Of a stretch of 64,000 nucleotides of DNA, positions 31,510-41,559 are shown in pieces. The stretch comes from Cladorhizidae sp. MBARI D1340-BT2 (taxonomy: Eukaryota > Porifera > Demospongiae > Poecilosclerida > Cladorhizidae): NCBI GenBank assembly GCA_028752905.1, contig JAQNBH010000015.1, positions 10,859,622 through 10,923,621 on the forward strand, read 5' to 3'. The notes under the pieces were generated by a model. The model ran no database searches. It was not told where the DNA came from and was given only the letters and a program-made list of their open reading frames with translations. Both the position numbers and the translations under genes were made by a program. How positions within the stretch are numbered: position 1 is the first letter of the stretch; every line of letters starts with the position of its first letter.

Positions 31510-32300
31510 TCTTTGAGCTCCCGTTTCCTAGACCTTGCTTGGCTCGGCACATTTTGGTTATGTGTTAGCCTTCTTGCAATGATAGCACTCTGTGTCTTGC
31601 AGGCGTTTGCATGGTAGTTGCAAGCTTCGGTTTGCTTCCTTTCTGCTGATTATCGGTGCTGCTGCCTATTTCCTGTGTGCTTTCCTTTTTGACTAGCTAG
31701 CGTTCCTGTGGATACCACAGCCTAATGAATTACTTTGACCATTATGTGCTTCATATCTTTGTTTCCTTGAGCGGATGCTTCAATGGCACTCGCTCCAAGG
31801 TCTGCTTGTACATCAAGTCCTTCTTCATGTCCACGGCGCAGACCAATCGATCTTGGAGCATACATCTTAGGCCTTGCGTTAATGGCTTCATACAGGGTTA
31901 TTTTGCTGGTGCTGGGTAGGAGGGGTGATGTTTGGTTGTGCCTTTGGCCATTTTTTAATTATTACTAAAGCAACACACTAAAAAATAATTTTTAAAAAAG
32001 ATGGAAGGACCATAACGAGTGACCGCTTCCAAGGCCCTCCTATAACTGCAGTGCTCTGCCATGGCTCTCAGTACACTACTAGCTTACTTTTCTATAGACT
32101 CATCATTGGTACGGACTTGGGTGTTAAACAGTCACTCTACTATGATTGAGAGTTTGGGGCTGTGGTGATCCTTCAAGACTTTCAACGTTCATGCGGCGAG
32201 GAGAATAGAATGCTTCTTATCGTTGTCGGCACAATTTGCTGCTAAATTGTGTGTCGAGAGGAAGCATGTTATCTACTGTATAGTCAGAGCCTATTCCATG
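31510..32300 (-). pseudogene. Ty3/gypsy Gag relic
   Basis: On the minus strand at about 32130-32280, residues like LKDHHSPKLSIIVE, then TQVRTNDESIE, then AMAEHC match the matrix/capsid region of common gypsy Gag proteins. Further down, DMKHIM (31745) and a zinc-knuckle-like ECYHCKK..CRAKQ (about 31520-31600, in two frames) follow in the expected order. There are numerous stops, and no protease or RT was found after it. Confidence 0.5.
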
Positions 32301-33910
32301 AGCTGCCAGTTGAATTACTCTTGGTCTGGCTACACTAATGCACACTTGTTATACTCTAGGTACCATAAACGCTGGTTGCAGTCGGCAAGAAAATGGGCAG
32401 TTAATACTGAGCAACCATTTAATAGTGAGCATGCACGTAACAACCTGATCATCATTAGTTTACTGTTACTGCAACTGTGTGCACGAGAGCTAGAGAAATA
32501 ACTTCCCAACCTTCAGGGGTTCTGGCAGAGCACACTCTAGGGGGTATAGTTCAAGGTCATCATTACAAGGAGATTTGGCGACCATATGAGGGAGGGGGAC
32601 CGAGCGTAAAGATATGGAAGGTGGGTTTTGGGAGAGCTGGCAGGTGGGCTAATAAATGTACCTTGAATCCCAAAGTACATGTAGGTGCAGGTGCTTAATA
32701 TATATACCAGCTTTAACGACCAGCTTTTATTGACTGTTACAATAGCGAAGTTCAACCACTCAACAATTCTTGACAATTGATTATTTAGTCATGGTAGTTA
32801 TGCACAAGAACAACTGGTATATACGTTTATTTTTCATTCTATAGTATAGTAGGTATATTTTATTTACAGTTAAGAGCATTTGAAAGCTCCATTCTAAAGT
32901 TACAGCAGTTTTAGTTCATGCTAAGATCTAGGAGAAGAAGGACATAGCAACAGTGAGTGGCAAACACAGACCATAAGCATGAAAATTGAGAGTGAGGACA
33001 TCCTATGCAGCAGGAGAGTTCTAGACTGCTACTTGTATTTTATGCCAATCTACTTCATTTTCCCATGGTGTGCTTTTGTTTTATCCACTCGTACAGTATG
33101 TGGGTCACTGGAGAGAAGGATTTGCTAGAAGACAAGCATTGCCTTACCTTAACTTTGTAGATGGTTTTTCTCAACTTACTAAAATGGTGAAATTGTGCTC
33201 ACAAAAAAAAAAAAAATTCCGACTTATTTTTCTTGCTCTATGACCTTCATTGATTGTTAAAGGACAACCTGGTATAGGAATTATTGTTGGTGGTGGTTAA
33301 GGAGTCTTTGCAAAGGCTGGCCACCTGGTTTGCCCCAGGTTGTCTCTCTAGTTAATGGTGGGCCCCTTGGTATCCCGGGATGCTGGATCCTCCCACCCTC
33401 TACTAATTACCTCTAACTAGAGCTTGAGGTGTCATTCCACCTGACCCCGGGGGTGTTGGGATTTTTTCAGTCCCCCTGCACCCACACCAAATATCTAACT
33501 ATGCATTAAAAACTGCCCCATAATATATACTCAGCACACACCTCTGCCACTTCCAGTGTCACGAACCAATTACTTGACTTGTGCTAGTAACTTGGGACAC
33601 AGAGTACAGCATCGATTTTGGGGGTCTTAATGGATTATGTATATGCTGCACTCTTCCATTGTCCCAGCATCTTTATTAGAGAGTCCGGCATACCGCAGAC
33701 TGCTGCAGTCGTAGCTCCTCCTTTTTGGAAGCTCTGCCCAGCTTAATTTTTGGCTTTCACGCTCAACCTCACCAATGCTAACCCGAGCTCCTTCACTAGC
33801 CTGGTAGGCATTAGTTTGCCTCCCAACCTGGGTTTGGTCTTTGCCATGTCACTCAGGATTGCTGCTACTGGACATAGTTCTGTCTATGTAGCCTCTACAT
33901 GTAGGTAGGC
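32301..33910. other. Unannotated flank of LTR element 2
   Basis: No gene found. Contains a short poly-A run (33204-33216) and a C/G-rich stretch at 33290-33480. Confidence 0.4.
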
Positions 33911-33915
33911 ATATT

Positions 33916-34463
33916 TGTCGGAAATGCTCTCCGAGTGTCTCAACCTTAATCGCTCGAGCCAATTCCGATGTCGACTCGCCGTTACTCCCGCCTTTAATTT
34001 GACTCCTTCTCAGTCAATTTAACAGCCGGTTTCCCCCTAGCAAGCCCTAACTATCACTTGAGACTAAAACAACGTTTAATTACAGATAAGCACCAAATTA
34101 GGGATGCCGCCTTTCTTTTCTCACAGAACAAGAAACACACAGCAAAACAACAATTTCAATAAGTCTCAACACAGTGACACGCAATAGTTCAAATCAATAC
34201 TCAATGACTCTACGACACTCTACTCAGTCCAAGCTCATTAACTAACTCCAACTAACTCTCTCTCTAGTTCTTTTTTTCTTGTCTAATTTACGAGCAGATT
34301 TTCCGCTCTCTCACTGGGCTGCTGACCAATCAGAAGAAAACATCCCTCTCGAATTCCTTCTAGAAGCTTTTTTGTCCGAGTGTTTCCTCGTTCCATATTT
34401 CCTCGTATATCTGTTTCGGTGTTTCTCTGTTGTTCCCTAAGGTAGAGAATGGCATTTCCGACA
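33916..34463 (-). repeat. Element 2, 3' LTR
   Basis: 548 bp, starts TGTCGGAAATG and ends CATTTCCGACA. The RNase H frame ends inside it at 34360. A weak polypurine tract (GGGGAG, 34464-34469) abuts it. Confidence 0.96.
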
Positions 34464-34855
34464 CTCCCCTATCGTTCTGGTGAGAACCCACTGGTTCTCT
34501 CGAGAGACCGTCCGCGTTGGCATTGTCCTTTCCAGACTTATGCTTTATGGTGTACATATAGGGTTGTAGTTGGAGGGCCCAACGACCTAGACGACCATGG
34601 CTATCCTTCAGCTTAGCCAGGTGGGTTAGAGGATTATGATCTGTCTCAATCGTGAAGGACGTTCCCTCCAAATAAATCCGGTAATGTCTGATTCCATGTC
34701 TGATTCCATCCACAATTGCAAGAGCTTCTTTCTCAATAGTTGAGTATTTTTGTTCCCGATCCAACAATTTCCTCGAGCCATATGCAATTGGGTGGTCCTC
34801 CCCATACTCATCTTTTTGGGACAGCACGAATCCAATCCCTGTGTCTGAGGCATCA
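34360..34855 (-). pseudogene. Element 2 RNase H
   Basis: The RNase H part is in its own frame: VLSQKDEYGEDHPIAYGSRK, IEKEALAIVDGI, ETDHNPLTHL and NANADGLSRE, with the acidic residues present. The first Asp (TDAS) lies just past a 2-bp AG duplication near 34857-34862 that separates it from RT. A 12-bp tandem duplication (GGAATCAGACAT, 34683-34706) adds four residues (GIRH twice). The last 35 or so codons lie within the 3' LTR. Confidence 0.88.
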
Positions 34856-36930
34856 GTCTCTGGATGGTAAAGGGGCGATCCCAGGCTGGTGTCCTCAACA
34901 CTGGATACTCAGTAAGGCATAGCTTCAACGTCTCGAAAGCTGCTTGTGCTGCTTCATTCCAGATCACTACATTGGGTTGGTCTTTCCGTGTCAGGTCGGT
35001 TAGTGGGGTGGCTATGGTCGAAAAGTTAGGTATAAAACGCCTGTAATAGCCACATAAGCCCAAAAACGCACGAACATCCTTCTTGATCCTTGGTTCCTTG
35101 AATCCCTGTACGGCCTGTACTTTCGCTTGCTGTGGTAATATCTTCCCTCGTCCAACGACATATCCCAGGTACTCACACTGGTTCACAGCGAACTTGCACT
35201 TCCTGTCCTTGATCGTTAACTTTGCTTTCCTCAGCCTTTCCATGACCCAACGTAGGTGCTTTAAATGGTCTTCCCAGGTGTCGCTTCGAATTACTATGTC
35301 GTCCAGATAGGCTGCAGTGAATTGTTGACCTCCCTCCAAAACTTCATCCATGAGTCTCTGTAAGGTCGAGGGGGCTGCTACCAATCCAAAAGGCATAGTG
35401 GTGAACTCGTACTTTCCCCAATGGGTTACAAAAGCCGTCTTCTCAATGCTTTTCTCTTCAACTGGCACTTGCCAATATCCTTTGGTCAAGTCCAGAGCTG
35501 TGATGTATTTTGCTTGTCCTATTTCGTCGATCATCTCCTCGATCCTTGGCAATGGGTATGGGTCGGCTCTTGTGATGAGGTTGAGCTTTCTGTAGTCGAC
35601 ACATAAACGTTTGCTGCCATCCTTCTTAGGCACCAGCACAACGGGTGCTGCCCAGGGACTTTTCGAAGGTCGGATGATCCCCATCCTAGACAAATCCTTA
35701 ATTTCTTGTCGTAGGTACTCATGGGATGCGTGAGGTAGACGGTAAGGTAGTAACCGTACAGGACTTGCTCCTTCCGTCTCTATCACATGTTCCGCTAAGG
35801 TGGTTCGGCCAGGCATGTCACTGATGACATCCTGAAATTCTCTTTTCAACTGTTCTAACTGTTTGCATTGTTGCTCATCCAGGTCATTCTCCCTGGGGGT
35901 CTTTCCTTCCAATACCGGGTCATCAGTGACGTCATCATCCACTGCGAGGAACACTGCGGCAGTAGGGGAATTCCAGCTCTTCATGCTGTTGATGTGAAAC
36001 CTTCGACTTGGTCTCATGCCTTGGCCCATATCCACTTCATAAGTAACATCCGAAATCTTTTTCGTGATGATTACTGGGCCCCTCCATTCACTATGGAGCT
36101 TGTTCAGATGTTTTGGTTGAAACACCAGCACGTATTCTCCTACTTCAAATTCTCTCCGGGTAGCTTTCTTATCATGCTGACGCTTATATCCTTCCTTTCG
36201 CTTTCCTTCTGTACTGGAAGCCAGCTCTCTGATAATGGTCATCCTCTCTCGTAGCAGTCGGAGGGACTCTGCTGCTTCCGTTCCCTCTTCGTTTGCTTGT
36301 GAATTCCACTGATCCACTAACACATCTAGAGGTGTCCGCATTCGTCTCCCATACATCAACTCGTAGGGCGAGTATCCTGTAGATTTGTGGATAGTGCCCC
36401 GATATGCCCATAGTACGAATGGCAAACACTGATCCCATTCGTTTCGTCCTTTCTGTGTCAACTTTCGGAGTAACCGTTTCATGGTACTGTTGAAACGCTC
36501 AACCATCCCGTCAGTCTTGGGATGGTAAGGTGACGTTCTGATTTGTTTGATTCCAGTCCCCTTGCAATACTCTGCCATCATGTTAGACACGAAGTTTGAA
36601 CCGTTGTCGTGTAGAATTTCTTTGGGTACACCCAACCTTGATGTCACTTCCACCAAGCACTCTATCACTGATTTGGTCGTCACGTTGCGTAGGGGAAAAG
36701 CTTTAGGCCACTTTGTAGCATAGTCGATGACGACCAAGACATACTTGTGACCTGACTTTGTCCGTTTGAGGGGTCCAAAAACGTCCATCGCTACTCGTTC
36801 GAAGGGTGTAGTAATGATGGGTAGGGGTTGCAGAGGAGCAGTCTTCAGGGTGGCAGGCGCTGCTAGCTGACATGCTGGGCACGACTGACACGCTTCCTTC
36901 ACGTCTGTAGTCATTCTTGGCCAGGTTACT
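34856..36930 (-). pseudogene. Element 2 integrase and reverse transcriptase
   Basis: One long frame. The integrase comes first: CQSCPACQ zinc-binding half, then catalytic AMDVFGPL (Asp), EILHDNGSNF (Asp) and TDGMVERFNST (Glu), then a C-terminal EWRGPVIITKK..TYEVDM module. RT follows: VPKKDGSKRLCVDYRKLNLI, FTTMPFGLVAAPSTLQRLMD, the YLDD box and FLGLCGYYRRF. The His half of the integrase zinc site lies in the preceding Gag-protease frame, separated by a one-base frame change at about 36930-36940. Because integrase and RT are fused in this order, the domain order is read directly from one open frame. Confidence 0.93.
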
Positions 36931-38759
36931 CTAGTCTCAAGGCGTCTAACGTCCTTGCCTCCCCAAAGTGACCTGCAGTAGGTGAGCAGTGGGCCATTCT
37001 TAGGACGTCACTCCTGCATTCCCTTGGTACCACCAATACATCCAGTTCTTCTTTGTGTTGGGCTTTCCGGTGCAGCAGTCCATTTTTCCAACAGAAATCT
37101 TTCTCTTCATCTGCGTTGGCCTTGTGTCTCCACTCCTCCAGAGTTGGATCCACCAGTTGGAGAGTACGCAGCCGAGAGGGGGAAATCTGTTCTATGAACC
37201 CCTGTCCTGCTTCTTTGTCAACATTCGTTGTTGACTTTGGGGTGGGTGTAACAAACATGTCTTGGTCGAAATTGTACATCTCACCCAGGCTTTCGTCTTC
37301 TTTCAGGCTAGTAATCTGAGCTCCTTCCTCTTCCTGAAGAGCTTCTAGCCTCTTCTGCTCGGCTTGTTCCTTACTATGGCCAGCACGAGTTACGACCAGT
37401 GCTGTCTCGGGTGACTCCTCTGTCACCTCCTCGGAAAGGGCTTCCTTCAGTAGCTTCCGAAATTTGGGGACATCTTGTCCCAAAAGCATGTCCACATTCA
37501 AATTTGGGGACACTCCTACAGCCATTTCAGTGGTTCTGCCGTCAATATTCAAGCTGATTCTTGCTGCGGGGAATTTCTGTTTCTTTGCACTGGCAGTGCT
37601 ATATTCAATGGTCCACCCCAGTCGGTCCTTCTTGTCCACACACCTCGGGTGTATCATGGACTTGGTGCACCCTGTATCCAGTAGGGCCACCACCGGTTTG
37701 TTATTCACCGTGACCTCCTTCGTCCATTTTGGTCTCTGAGCCGTGACTGTGTGACAACAGTGAGCATCACCCTCCATCTTGACACGACAGTCTCTTCGGA
37801 AGTGGCCCTTCATGCCACACCTAAAACACTCCACGTCTCTTGGACTCCTTGGTGAACTTTGGGTAAGGGGTCGACTTTGAGCAGGGGTTTGGTTTTGGGT
37901 AAAGGGTCGACTTCCCTCCGTTGTCAACCTCCTTGGCTCTGGCACTCTCTCACGGTTAGGGGTCTTATATTCACTTTCCTTCCTCTGTTGGTTACTTAAA
38001 TGCCTCACCACTGACTCGTTGAGCTCTTCGTAGCTGTCAGGGTTGAGATTTCTCATCTGTTGTTGCAGCCATCGTGGCAGTCTCTGCAGTGCCAACTCTT
38101 GCAATATTAGTTCGAACAGTGGTAGAGGTGATATCTCCACCCACTTTGCCAAAGATTGTCTGTGAGCACGGAACCATTCATCCGGTTTTGAAAGGTCAAA
38201 CGGCTTGTCAAAGACTTGTCTCCGGTACGTCTCTGCTGATATGTGGTAAGTGGCAAGTAGTGTTCGCTTCACTTCCTCATAATCATTTTGTGCATCTGCA
38301 TGTAAGGTAGAGACGGCTGTTAAACCTTGTCCAGACAGACACCCTCTCACATAGACACACCATAGAGCTCTGGGCCATACTGCTGCTCTGGCAGTGGCTT
38401 CAAACGTCTCTAGGAAAGCTCCCATGTCGTCGGTGCCTTCCTGATACTTCTGCAGGGTAAACCGAGGGGGTGGAGGAGGAGGAGGAGGGGGGGGGAGGAG
38501 GTGCAGCTCTAGCTTGGTTATCTGCCAGCAGTTGGAGTATTTGGGTCTGTTGTTCCCTGTGCCTCCCTAGTTCTTCCTCTCTCAAGTGACGCTCCTCTAG
38601 CCTCTGCTGTTCCTCTCTTTCTGCCTTCTGCTGATCGAGAGCTGCCCACTGGACCATAAATCTCTCCAATAGATGTTCAGTTGAATCTTCTCCCGGATTT
38701 GCACGAGTTGGAATCCTTCGTGACTCCCTTTCTCGCCCTCCACGTCTCTCTTCAGACAT
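36926..38759 (-). pseudogene. Element 2 Gag-protease
   Basis: Gag starts at MSEERRGGRE (38759) with a Gln/Glu-rich coiled-coil stretch. The frame then changes in a nine-G run (38487-38495) coding a proline tract, and continues to 36926. The capsid part (about 38100-38400) ends in a SCAN-like segment (TYRRQVF, KWVEISPLPLFELILQELAL, LQQQMRNLNPDSYEEL). The CCHC knuckle is CFRCGMKGHFRRDC, and the protease active site is VALLDTGCTKSMIH with an intact DTG. The frame ends with the His half of the integrase zinc motif (HCSPTAGHFG). A one-base change in the G-run could equally be a sequence error. Confidence 0.88.
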
Positions 38760-38976
38760 AATACTGATTTTGTACCACGTTGGCTTTACAACGACCAAAA
38801 ACAAACAAACAACTTCAACGACTCTAGCTAGCTACACCAGGGTGGGCTTCCAAACTCCTCAGGCCTGATCACCCAAGTTGTACCCCTGGACAACCTAACA
38901 GCCTAGCTATACGACCGATAACTTAGCCAAACAACTTCGCTATCAACCTGGATATCTATCTCTTACTCGGATAGAC

Positions 38977-38994
38977 ATCCCACCGCTGCCACCA
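38977..38994 (-). other. Element 2 primer-binding site, tRNA-Leu
   Basis: On the minus strand, two bases inside the 5' LTR, TGGTGGCAGCGGTGGGAT is complementary over 18 bases to the 3' end of an animal tRNA-Leu (AAG/UAG type, ...CCGCTGCCACCA). Confidence 0.85.
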
Positions 38995-38996
38995 AA

Positions 38997-39545
38997 TGTC
39001 GGAAATGCTCTCCGAGTGTCTCAACCTTAATCGCTCGAGCCAATTCCGATGTCGACTCGCCGTTACTCCCGCCTTTAATTTGACTCCTTCTCAGTCAATT
39101 TAACAGCCGGTTTCCCCCTAGCAAGCCCTAACTATCACTTGAGACTAAAACAACGTTTAATTACAGATAAGCACCAAATTAGGGATGCCGCCTTTCTTTT
39201 CTCACAGAACAAGAAACACACAGCAAAACAACAATTTCAATAAGTCTCAACACAGTGACACGCAATAGTTCAAATCAATACTCAATGACTCTACGACACT
39301 CTACTCAGTCCAAGCTCATTAACTAACTCCAACTAACTCTCTCTCTAGTTCTTTTTTTCTTTGTCTAATTTACGAGCAGATTTTCCGCTCTCTCACTGGG
39401 CTGCTGACCAATCAGAAGAAAACATCCCTCTCGAATTCCTTCTAGAAGCTTTTTTGTCCGAGTGTTTCCTCGTTCCATATTTCCTCGTATATCTGTTTCG
39501 GTGTTTCTCTGTTGTTCCCTAAGGTAGAGAATGGCATTTCCGACA
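38997..39545 (-). repeat. Element 2, 5' LTR
   Basis: 549 bp, identical by eye to the 3' LTR except one extra T at about 39360. Followed by ATATT. Confidence 0.96.
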
Positions 39546-39644
39546 ATATTTTCACTCCTTTCTGTTTTGGAAGCTTTTATGGTGACCTCCAGGTAAAAAG
39601 GATCAATGACTTTTTTAATAATCAACTTGAAAATTTGCTCTCTC

Positions 39645-39677
39645 CACGTTTTGATGAGATGTTCTAATCTTCATCAG
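39645..39677 (-). ncRNA. Hammerhead-like motif, degenerate (site A)
   Basis: The minus strand reads CTGATGA, then AGATTAGAACATCTCATC, then AAAAC. It matches sites at 42125, 50702 and 61179 but has lost the GAAA core and part of stem II. Downstream bases (ACGTGGAGAGAG...GATTATT) align with those beyond the 61179 site, so both belong to one repeat family. Confidence 0.45.
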
Positions 39678-40149
39678 GAATAGTGAGATGCTAAGACTCG
39701 CGTGAGCTTATTATGTACCTGATACTGTTAATGTCTATGGCTGTAAAATAGAAGTTCTCCACAGTCAACTTGCATTTGAACTTTGGTATCAGTGAAAATG
39801 TTTCAAACCCCCCCCCCCTGGATGAAACCCTGACTATCCACCACGTGATACAAACCACATACTAGCACATACGTCCAGCATGTGAACCAAACATGGCAAA
39901 AAAAATAATAATAGCAAATTAAAATAACACCAAAACAAAATATAATATAATTATCTTTAAATCAGCCTTTTGATTTTAATTTTGAAGTCAACTTTTCAAC
40001 CGAAATCCTCCAATATGCTGCATCATACTGGACCCATGCTAGACCTAAGTAGTCCTCTGATGCCCTGATGACTGCCACCATCTAGGCTGTTGGCTCTGGG
40101 ACCTCCGCTGGGTGTATATATATATATATATGGCAAAACATTGTAGCAA

Positions 40150-41550
40150 GTGTTGAATTGGTTTATCAAGTTCCTTCATCGATCAGTGCTTGCCCGGGAT
40201 ATTGCTTCCTGGTCATCCCTCCTTATTGTCCAGAACTCTGAGAGAAGTTCCGACATTTCAATAAACTCCCATGTCTGGATGCAATGTGCGAGGCTAGCTG
40301 GCACCGGTGGTAATGCTTTCCCTGGGCACATACACACCCAGGCCCACATACATGCCCAGCATCTCTTTGCTGGCTCCCACTGTTCCAGCTGGGAGTAACT
40401 GTTTTCCCAGAACTGGGTTGCCCTGTGCCCCTGATGCTCTTCTTCTCCACGACCGACACAACCTCCAATTGGTGGTCGCTTGGTGGCATAATACCAATTC
40501 CTGGATAGTATATACAACACGTGCGTTCACAATCATGGATCCTGTCTTGTATTGTTTTCCTTTCAATCACGGGCACGGCTTGCCGCACAATATTGATCTA
40601 ATTTGTTCTGGTTGGTGGGGGGGGTGACTTGTACCCCAACCATGGCTCTCATTTGTCCCTAGCCTTGCTTGCCCAAGAACACAGCTTACAGTCATTGCTT
40701 GCCTCCAAAGACACAGGTCAAGCCCGGGGGTGTAGCTTGCCCTCATAGCACAAGTCTCCTCCAACTACGGGTACTGCTTGCCCTAGGATCTAGGTCTGGG
40801 GCTTGCTTGTTCCTGATTACTGGCAATGCTCGCCCTAGACTTTGGGTCATAGCCTTGTCTGTTGTCTTGCCCTAGGGTATGATGTTGTTCCCAACTATGG
40901 GCTGCTTGCCCTAGGATATACATAGGTCTGGGTATTGCTTATTACGCCAGCTATGGGTGCATTGCTTGCCCTAGGATATGGGTCTGGGTCTTGTTTGCTC
41001 CCTGCTATGTGCCATAAACCATGGGTCTTGCAGATCCTCTGTGATGACCCAGATCTTGCTAACCTCATCGTCTGCCATGACTGCTTATTATGGGCCTTGT
41101 TGTTTGTTCCCAGCTCTGGCCCTGGTTGCCCACTCCAACCACACCAATATGGGTCTCCTATGTTTCTGGCCGTGGTGGTCACGCTGGACAACCCGCCTGT
41201 TAATTGGTCCTTCCCATACCTTATCTCGTTAACAATTACAACAGTCGGCTCTAGCCATAAGTGGGGACCTCAGCTGAAGCCACCTATCATCTTAGCCAGC
41301 TGAGAGAGGAAGCTAGCTATTCTTGATCTGAGTCATTTCCAGCACTCCTGTCTCTTGGCTTGTTCGCGCTACTCCTCTCTTTGGCTAGGGGTTCCTTGGC
41401 TAGTGCTTCCTTCACCAGGGCGGCTACTGTCAACCTCAGCTCATCTTCCGAGACCCGGATTTCAGGCTCCCTCTCTCTCTGCGTCCCTCTGTTGCTGCTT
41501 TTCTCCCCACCGATTTCTGATTCAGCCATGCCTAGTCCTGTTGACACTGC
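40150..41550 (-). pseudogene. Unrecognised transposon-like coding relic
   Basis: The minus strand begins at 41547 with MSTGLGMAESEIGGEK and a helical, Lys/Glu-rich stretch. After a minisatellite-like region it ends (40176-40400) in LAHCIQTWEFIEMSELLSEF and TIRRDDQEAISRASTDR. I recall the last motif from repeated, multi-copy predicted proteins in invertebrate genomes, possibly beside tyrosine recombinases, but I cannot name the family. Frames are broken. Confidence 0.35.
40640..41180. repeat. Degenerate minisatellite
   Basis: A unit of roughly 55-65 bp built around TGCTTGCCCTAGGATATGGG, TCTGGG and CCAACTATGGG recurs about eight times with much divergence. It is locally G+C-rich. Confidence 0.75.
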
Positions 41551-41559
41551 TGCTCAGAC

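Larger units (their letters stand above)
33911..39550 (-). mobile_element. LTR element 2: Gmr1-like Ty3/gypsy (Gag-PR-IN-RT-RH), young
   Basis: 5630-bp element (33916-39545) with the 5-bp target duplication ATATT (33911-33915, 39546-39550). The LTRs of 548 and 549 bp appear identical except for one T in a T-run, so insertion was recent. Minus-strand order is Gag, CCHC knuckle, protease, integrase, RT, RNase H, then the LTR. Integrase before RT is the Ty1/copia order, but RT and integrase motifs are Ty3/gypsy, as in Gmr1-like elements. Three frame changes (about 38490, 36935, 34860) break the coding region. Confidence 0.95.
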
